This document shows, one piece after another, positions 57,405 to 64,000 of a DNA stretch of 64,000 nt. The DNA comes from Gnomoniopsis sp. IMI 355080 (lineage: Eukaryota > Ascomycota > Sordariomycetes > Diaporthales > Gnomoniaceae), in the NCBI GenBank assembly GCA_027946555.1, contig JAPEVC010000127.1, positions 1 to 64,000 on the forward strand. The letters run 5' to 3'. Made by a program: the position numbers and the translations under genes. Position 1 is the first letter of the stretch; each line of letters opens with the position of its first letter. The notes beneath the pieces are model-generated. The model was not told the DNA's origin and did no database searches. It was given only the letters and a program-made list of their open reading frames with translations.

Positions 57405-59724
57405 CTAGATGAGCAGGAAATCCCAGCCCTTCATCTGCATCACGTCCCGCCAGTGGACATACTGCTGTCCCTGCTGCACCGGCTCCTCAGGCTTGATGCC
57501 AGCCGCCGCGTCGGTGGCCGTGCTTGGGGAGCAGACGAGCTCGTCATTGCGAGCCCAGACCTCACGAAGGAGGTAAGCAACGCGGCCGAAAGAGCCGTAG
57601 TCGGCTTGGTCGCCAAGCTGGGACACACGATCCTCGAAGAATGTGCGGAAGCTGGAACCAACGCCGCTCATCGATCCACCGAGCAGATACACCCAGACCA
57701 AAGAGCGGTCGAAGCCACCCGGGCCCGAGGGGATGTGCTGCAGGACGGTGGTGAGGCGCTCGATGAGATTGATACAAGAGGGCTGTGAGGGGGAGAATCC
57801 AGGCACTAAGCTGCAGAGGTAAATGCGTGCAGTGAGACGGAAGGCTTGTGTCATGTTCTTGGAGAGCTGTTTGGGCGACAGTGTGCCGTTGACATTAAAA
57901 GGCATCTTGGGCCCGGTCTCACCCATCTCCGTAAAGCCGATCTGTTCGCCCAGAACGTGGACGTGCTGGCATAGCGTCATGTCATCCATGCCGTCGCGCT
58001 TCAGAGCCTCGAGGCAGGCAATTTCACTGATCAAGTACATGACCCGGTCATCGCAGCCCATGAGCTCACGGAGGCCCAGAGTGTGGTTGATTTGTGAGAG
58101 GTGCTTCTCACGGTATGTGTGTGCGAATGTTGGGGCACGTCCAAGCATCGTTGCACCGAGGATGTCAATCCAAGACGTAAGGGTCATGTTGAAGGGAGTC
58201 TGGCTGAGCGGATGTTGCTCGTCAGAGACGCGGTGCGGAAGATCTAGCTTCTGTACCAGCGAGATGGCGGCCTGGAAGTGCTGGTGCCACGCGATATCAG
58301 GGAGAGCATCATCGAAACGGCCAACGCAGCACTGGAAGAAAATAAGACCCAGAGCGGCCTCAAGAATTTGCTGGTGATCCTCATCGCGGTTGAGAGCATC
58401 GCACAAAGACGAGATGGTCGCATAACGGTGTCGCATAATGTCGCTGTCGATTTGCTGCATGAAGTCATTGTCAACCTCTTCGCTCTGCATCGTGACCATG
58501 GCCTTGTAGTGTTGGGCTGCAATGCTGAGACAGCAGTGCAAGTAGCCCTTGTTACTCTGAAGCGCAGGCAGGATGAGATTGGATCCAACGGCTCCATGTT
58601 GATTCGACTCCAAGATGGGGAAGATTGTCGGCGACACAAATGACATGAAGTGGTTCAACAGAGTTTGGTCGCTTTCGTCAAGTTCAATAGCAACTTGTCG
58701 TGTGTCTGTGGAAGGGCCGTGAGCGAAGTCAAAGAAATTACAGTTTAGTGTTTCTTCGCTTAGCGACTCTCGGCGTTCAGTGTAAGTTTGCTCCGTCCAT
58801 TCACCACCTTCCAATGGGAATGATGAGGACAGCATGGTTCCTGGAGGTGGCGGGGTGGTGTAGGTGCTGAATGTCGAGGTTGTTGACTCATGTAATGTTG
58901 GAACATCGTCCACAAACATTTGCCTCTCCGTCTTGACATCGATCTCGTAGGGCGTGTATGGTGAGATGGCGCCGAACATCAGATCTGGAGGACATTGCGT
59001 AGGATACGCATACCCTTCGGTAACGGCAGGCGGACTGTTGAAATTGAAGGAGAATTGAGAGTCAATCGACTGCGATCTTGTCCGGTCAAGAGGGTCGGAA
59101 AAGGTGGCAGAAGTCGGGAGTGAGTGCGACAGGCCAGGAGGGGACGGCATCGAGGTTTGAATGGTGTGAGAGTGAGAGTGGGAGTGAGAGGCCTTCTCGG
59201 ACAGCTTCTTCCTCTTGATGATCATTTTGATGTCGTCTTTGTGTTTTCTGCGCGCATCGTTGTTGCTCCACCACATTGGGCGCTTGTATTCGCAGCATAG
59301 CCCGAGATGCTTGCATGCTGAGCACATTGGCGAGCCTTCGTCGCACTTCTTCCTTCGTAGTCTGCATGTGTAGCAGCCTTGGAGGACACATTCATGTTAG
59401 CTGGTAGGCCGAAGATAGGGTTACGAATGGCCCAAGCCATGGGACAAATATTGGAAGGAGAAGGGCGAATGCAGTGATAGTGGTGGTGGTGGAGACCGGA
59501 GGGCACCGGTGTAAGTGAAGCAGATAGCGACGATGAGTGCAAGGAAAACGGCACGAACCTGTTCTTGAGCGACGGTGCATCTGTGATTTCTGTTTCGAGT
59601 TGGCATTTTGGCCAGCCTTGGAAGCTGGCTTGGTCTTTGTTGGCTGTGCGACGGCCATATTGACTTGTGATGTCCTCATGGGAGCCTCTCTGTGGTGGTG
59701 ATGGTCGGGGGATAGTGTGGACAT
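57405..59724 (-). CDS. Zn2Cys6 transcription factor, acr-2/ARCA-like
   Basis: Exons 59724-59559 and 59377-57405, joined across a 181-nt intron (donor GTTCGT, acceptor CCAAG), encode 712 residues. The splice falls right before the zinc cluster, and the phase matches: RRSRTG then CYTCRLRRKKCDEG, SPMCSAC and LGLCCEYKRPMWW. The Cys spacing is 2, 6, 6, 2 and 5 or 6. A basic helix follows (DDIKMIIKRKKLSEK), which with KRPMWW resembles the acriflavine-sensitivity (acr-2) or ARCA group of fungal regulators. A low-complexity part (about 100-260) precedes a fungal-specific TF domain of the PF11951 type (about 270-700), with QTLLNHFMSFVSPTIFP near its start. A His/Ser run (SHSHSHSH) lies near residue 120. 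The start at 59724 is the first ATG; others at codons 16 and 23 are possible. Nuclear regulator; targets unknown. The donor is weak, so the intron limits deserve RNA support. Confidence 0.85.
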
Positions 59725-60870
59725 TTGTATCCTCCGTCCTATTCAAGACAGGTACAGGCCTGAAGAGCAAGATACAAGGGTGCCTTGTCTGGGGGGGTGG
59801 CAGTAGAGAGAGTGGTGGCCGGGGAGGTGTGGATCGTATGCCCTGGTTGACTTTGTGGGCCGACAAGAAGCGGGATGGCCACAAGCCGGGGTCTTCCAAG
59901 TTCCGGTCAAGGTCCAGAAGCTCGAGCGAGTGTCGCAATCCGCGGTCGCTGCTGGATAAACCGACGAGCTCAACCGACCAGCTTCAGGGGCGATGTGCCG
60001 AGTGAACAGCCCCAGTCTCTCCAAACCCAGAGACTAAGATTAAATATTGCCGGCGACTTTCGTCTGATTGCGAATGATCGACCGGTTTCGAGCAAGGCCT
60101 GCTTGCTAAGCTGAATGACTGATTAATAGAAAGGCGACTGGTAGAAAAAGAGAAACCGATAGACCTGTATCGACGGACTGCGTGGTGGAGGGAATATTAG
60201 AGGAAAAGAGGACGACTATAACTGGACGACAAACAAATGACCCTGGGACCTTCGAATGAGAGAGAAACAAAATATCACAAGCCTGATGTCGGATGGAGCA
60301 AAAGACTTATATCGTGGCCGCTTCTCCAGGCCACGAACCACACTGGATCAGCAGGTCGACACTTGTTTCTAAATTTGGAACTGCCAGCAGGAAGCACGCC
60401 TTGCTAGTGTTGGGGGCCCCATCCTGTTGCCCTACCTGGCCTACCAGACGAGCAGCATATCGGGTGCATATCGGAGTGCTGCCCGCACGAGACGCATGTA
60501 TCTTGCCGTAGTGTAATTGGTGGGACTGGACTTTTGCCTCTACTGCTCGCAAGTCATGATGTGAAGGTGTGGGTCCTGCGCTTACGGGTGCCAATGAGAC
60601 TGGATTGCGTGAAGGGTCTCACTCGGAAGTGGAGCCTAGCCTGCAGCCCCACCCAAGAATGCCATTGTCGAGCTCTGGTAGGGCGACGGGGACAGGGGAA
60701 GTGGAATCGTGCCGCTGCAGACGTAGGCTTACGGCTGGTGCGCGACAGAAAAGGCAGCTCTGCCCTGGATGAGGGACGGCCAGATGCAGAGCTATTGGCG
60801 CAGTTCGGCCATCAGCATGCAGAAGTCATGCAAAAACGTAGATAGCTCGCTCATCCTAGCAAGTACCTGT

Positions 60871-60897
60871 GTCGCTCAGGTCGCTCAGGTCGCTCTG
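60871..60897. repeat. Short tandem repeat, GTCGCTCAG unit
   Basis: Two exact copies of GTCGCTCAG and a third with two changes (GTCGCTCTG at its end) lie head to tail in the intergenic region upstream of the acr-2-like gene. No function is apparent. Confidence 0.7.
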
Positions 60898-63484
60898 CAG
60901 AGCGGATCCTTGGTGCTGACCTCCACCAGATGGGCTCAATGTGGCCCGGGTGAGAAGAAACTCGCTGAGCTTAGAAAGCTTGGTCAGCCATCCCTATGCA
61001 TGCCTTCCAACATGAGTATAGCATATTTGCCAGGGATCCCTGAGATCGCGACATGCTACCCATGGTCATGACTGAAAAATCGCTACCATGATATTCCCAC
61101 TCAGTTGTGGACGCGGGAAACTCCCGAAAGTTTAATCCCAACACCCCGCTTGCGGGCCATGATGATACTTCGAGAAACACAGCGTCTTTGTTCACTTTGT
61201 TGAGCAACACAGAACACGTCTCTCGAAGCACTCGGAAACCCTCGTGTGGCTGCAAACTTTCTAGTGTTTGTCTCCGAGGAAACATGGTGGAGGGTACGGA
61301 CTCTGGTTGAGTACCATCCGATTGCCGTCCCTTCCCTACATACTGATGACCGGACGATGGCTACTATGTATGTCTGGATTGTAGTGGTGCAAATGCACAT
61401 GAGGTGCAGCCAGCCATAGTACCATGCAGCAGTGCCCTAGTCCCCACTGCATAAAGATTGCAGCATGGGTCCATCCAGATCGGGGCTGCGAGCTATTGTA
61501 GTGTATTGTTGCTGGTTGCACCCACTGACGTTGGGTTGCATTGAGAGCTCTATTATAACATTAGAGTTATGTTGGTTGGCAGAGTTTGCCCGTGTCATTT
61601 TCCAAAATCCGCTTTGACCTGGTACAGTTGTGAAGAGAGAGGAATTGATTCGTGGCGATCGGTTTTGGACTGAGCAGTAAAAAGAAGCCTCGTGCTTTTC
61701 CATCAGTGTGAGTTCTAGGTCAACTATAAACCTGGGTATTCGGATCGACACAATATTGGCTGGCGAAACAGTAGTTAGGGGGGTTTCGAGCGCATTGTGT
61801 CTGTCCAGTCTGTCTAGTCTGTCCAGCGTAGCTGGGCTGGCACTCCTATCATAGTACTTTGCCATGTGAGAGCCATCCACGGAGCAGAATCGGCAGTAGC
61901 ATTGGGTTACTTCTGCCGAAATTGCAATCCTGATGGTGGGAGACTGATTTATCCACACCCCGCAACCTTGCCTAGACGGTGGCCTGATGGAGGGACAGAC
62001 TCAATCGACTTGCATTTCCCCTTGATGGGAATTGATTGTCAAGACGGTTCGGTGGTACGTGGTACCATGGAAGCGTGTGACCGTCGTTAACCAAAGCAGA
62101 TACCACAGCAGGAATGAGACGAAAGTCCAGACGATACAAACTGCCTTCGGGCGTTGAGAAGCAGGCGTGTGCGGAGACATAACTCTCGTGGCCACGTGTG
62201 ACCCGTATCACTGGCAGCCACGTTGTCCCACGTCCATCTGCTGCAAGCAATTTACAGTTGAGACAATACCTAGAACTCGACATGCCTCGGACGGAAATGA
62301 CGCTCTCGCCATGCAACTGCACCCGCGTTGCCGTCCAGCATAGCAGCCCAAAGGCGAGCTGTGCCGTGGATCCAATCGGGGCGAGCATCCTCGAACGGCC
62401 GGTATGGCGTTGGTGGAGTGAGCCTCATCTCTTTTCTGCATCTCTCTCTAGTCTTTGGTCCACAACAGCAATGATCCAATGTGACATTGTCTGTATCTGC
62501 AGGTCCAGGGGGGACGGCATCTGCAAACTGCGATCCGAGAGTGGACTTTGTGGTGTGGTCGCGTTGCAATCTTTGATGTCCGGGGATGAGAGGGTTCCAG
62601 TGCAGAATGTCGTTCAAGGTGATTGATTTGACGAGACGTCGTGACTGCACGGCCCACCTCTTGCATTAGCAGCAAGCGGGATGGAGCGATGTGACGCTGA
62701 TGTGACCCAATTAGAGTACCGCACAGGCCCCTGACGCGGGAAGCGACAGGGGCTAGAGTCAGGGCATGCCTGATTCCTTCCCGTCCTCGTCTGGAGCTAT
62801 CCCCCTGTAGCCTCGGGTGTTCCCTCACCGTGTGGAGCTCGACGAGCTGCTCTGTCTAGTCCGTGCGTCACGGACTTTAGTTGGTAGCCGCTCTGCCGCC
62901 GTCAAGACAGGCCTATCCCTGGAATAGAATGCAGCTGTAGATGCGCGCGCCAAAGATTTTGGCGGCTGATCTATATTTGGCACAGCCGCTCATGATGCTC
63001 ACGGCTTCCCGCGTCACGACCACCCTCCACTGGCGCTTCGCGGCGCATCATCGACCGATCAATGCTACCAATCTATTTTTGACCGACTCGATCAGCCGAC
63101 CGGATCGGTCGACAAGCGCAACCGCGAGCGGATTTACGGCGCGATACTACGATACTCTCGGATACGACGCGATCCGCTAACAATTTTGGATATCGCGCCT
63201 CAATCGCTGAATATTCTCAGCCCTTGGCACTGCTTGGCAATATCGGCAAGCTTTCTGTGCCGTAGTGTAACCGTAGGACGGACCCCACAAAGTCGTCGGT
63301 CCGGTCGCCTGCGGGAGACTTTCTCTAGTCCCCCATAATGACAACGGGACGATCAGCTGGCATGTGTCATTTACTTCAGATCAATCGATTGTGCCGGGAC
63401 AAGGCCATCACCTTCTAAGACAGCACTCCCATTAGACTCGGTGGAAAAAAGATCTCGGTTGAGCTAGTAAGGACAGCCACACTA

Positions 63485-63547
63485 TACTGGGCCGCGTTGC
63501 AACGGGAAGGTAGTGCAATCTGGTTTGCGATCTACCTTAGCCCAGTA
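63485..63547. repeat. Nested inverted repeat with three-way fold potential
   Basis: TACTGGGC (63485-63492) pairs exactly with GCCCAGTA (63540-63547). Inside it, AAGGTAG (63507-63513) pairs with CTACCTT (63532-63538) around a smaller GCAA/TTGC stem (63515-63518 and 63525-63528). On the left arm sits the perfect palindrome CGTTGCAACG (63495-63504). The element could fold as a compact three-armed structure about 63 nt long. It lacks the A and B boxes of a tRNA gene. Confidence 0.6.
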
Positions 63548-64000
63548 CGCAAGAGGGTCATTACGGTTGAGATGGTGGTAATTGCGATCAACCAATAATT
63601 GCACCCGTAAGATATCCTGCCCATCCGGGCAGCCGGGCAGATTTGACATTCGAAATGTTACCAAGCTCGTCGTTCCAGTCTATGCGGTAATGCGGTCCCC
63701 CACGATATCACCTCTCCATCTACTTGATACACATTTTCACCCTTTCCGGCAATACCTAATCAAGCAGTAGTCGACATGATGTATGCAGTCCGGGAGCAGC
63801 CTTGTACAAAACCTCCACGAACGTCAATCAGGCCATGGCTTCAACACTAGTGAGTGTTCGGGCTGTCAGGTTGGCCCTTTACCAAAAGCAATCGCAGCCG
63901 CATGTGGGGAAGGTTCCGAGCTGTGCCGGCGACCTCGCCTACCTGGCTAATACGTTGCATAGGTCATGGGCCATCCCGTCTTACTCCAATCTCGTTATCT

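Larger units (their letters stand above)
59725..64000. other. Intergenic region at right edge, no supported gene
   Basis: About 4.3 kb without a convincing coding frame. It starts with the CT-rich leader (minus strand) of the acr-2-like gene. A 9-base direct repeat lies at 60871-60897 and TGTCCAGTC-type repeats near 61800-61828. Frames near 62200-62650 and 62940-63180 overlap on both strands and look accidental. The nested inverted repeat at 63485-63547 is listed separately. Confidence 0.45.

Noticed and set aside
62208..62650. Overlapping 126- to 142-codon ORFs on both strands
   Set aside because: Both strands are open at once, with no domain or splice signals; typical noncoding GC-rich DNA.
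1..64000. CRISPR arrays, intact transposons or a secondary-metabolite gene cluster
   Set aside because: No regularly spaced repeats, transposase or reverse-transcriptase domains, or polyketide/peptide synthetase domains were seen.

Overview
The window is nuclear DNA of a filamentous ascomycete (Pezizomycotina, probably Sordariomycetes-like). The basis is spliceosomal introns of about 50-90 nt with GTRAGT-type donors, CTAAC/CTRAY branch sites and YAG acceptors, plus genes for PalF (pH signalling), Zn2Cys6 transcription factors, a DUF8004-like protein, an SRA-YDG protein, an Mpo1-like protein, Rpb7 and a superoxide-dismutase-like mitoribosomal protein. There are no operons, CRISPR arrays, intact transposons or rRNA/tRNA genes that I can support. 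Genes are widely spaced and fairly balanced between strands; long pyrimidine-rich leaders lie upstream of several of them.

Layout. 1-4.4 kb: no gene, probably the leader of a gene beyond the left edge. 4.4-5.9 kb (+): type II membrane GDP-fucose O-fucosyltransferase-like protein. 6.0-8.1 kb (-): Zn2Cys6 factor. 9.0-10.9 kb (-): decayed phosphate:H+ symporter. 11.8-12.2 kb (+): small hypothetical protein. 15.5-19.1 kb (+): large DUF8004-like protein. 24.3-26.7 kb (+): arrestin-like PalF/Rim8. 28.4-29.6 kb (+): SRA-YDG protein. 30.8-31.7 kb (-): pyroglutamyl peptidase I. 33.8-34.9 kb (+): secreted But2-like protein. 36.2-36.9 kb (+): small Cys-containing hypothetical protein. 37.7-39.3 kb (-): a hypothetical gene broken by a frame change and an in-frame TAG. 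41.0-41.7 kb (-): Rpb7. 43.0-43.6 kb (+): Mpo1-like protein. 44.9-46.5 kb (+): ThrE/Prm10-type transporter pseudogene. 48.4-49.7 kb (+): DUF202 membrane protein. 50.2-51.4 kb (+): SOD-like mitochondrial ribosomal protein. 52.0-53.4 kb (-): Mid2/Wsc-like single-pass surface protein. 57.4-59.7 kb (-): a second Zn2Cys6 factor resembling the acr-2/ARCA family. 59.7-64 kb: no gene; it holds a compact nested inverted repeat near 63.5 kb.

The genes do not form one pathway. The window mixes conserved housekeeping genes (Rpb7, mitoribosome, Mpo1, PalF) with accessory stretches at 8-15 kb and 35-48 kb that carry broken genes and unrecognised ORFs. The most notable points are three interrupted genes, an SRA protein whose base-flip pocket seems altered, a repeated 10-12 bp TACCTAGGTA palindrome in intergenic DNA, and the fold-back element near 63.5 kb. 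I did not find a convincing wholly new multi-gene system. Splice sites were placed by eye from consensus, frame continuity and family similarity; none has transcript support.
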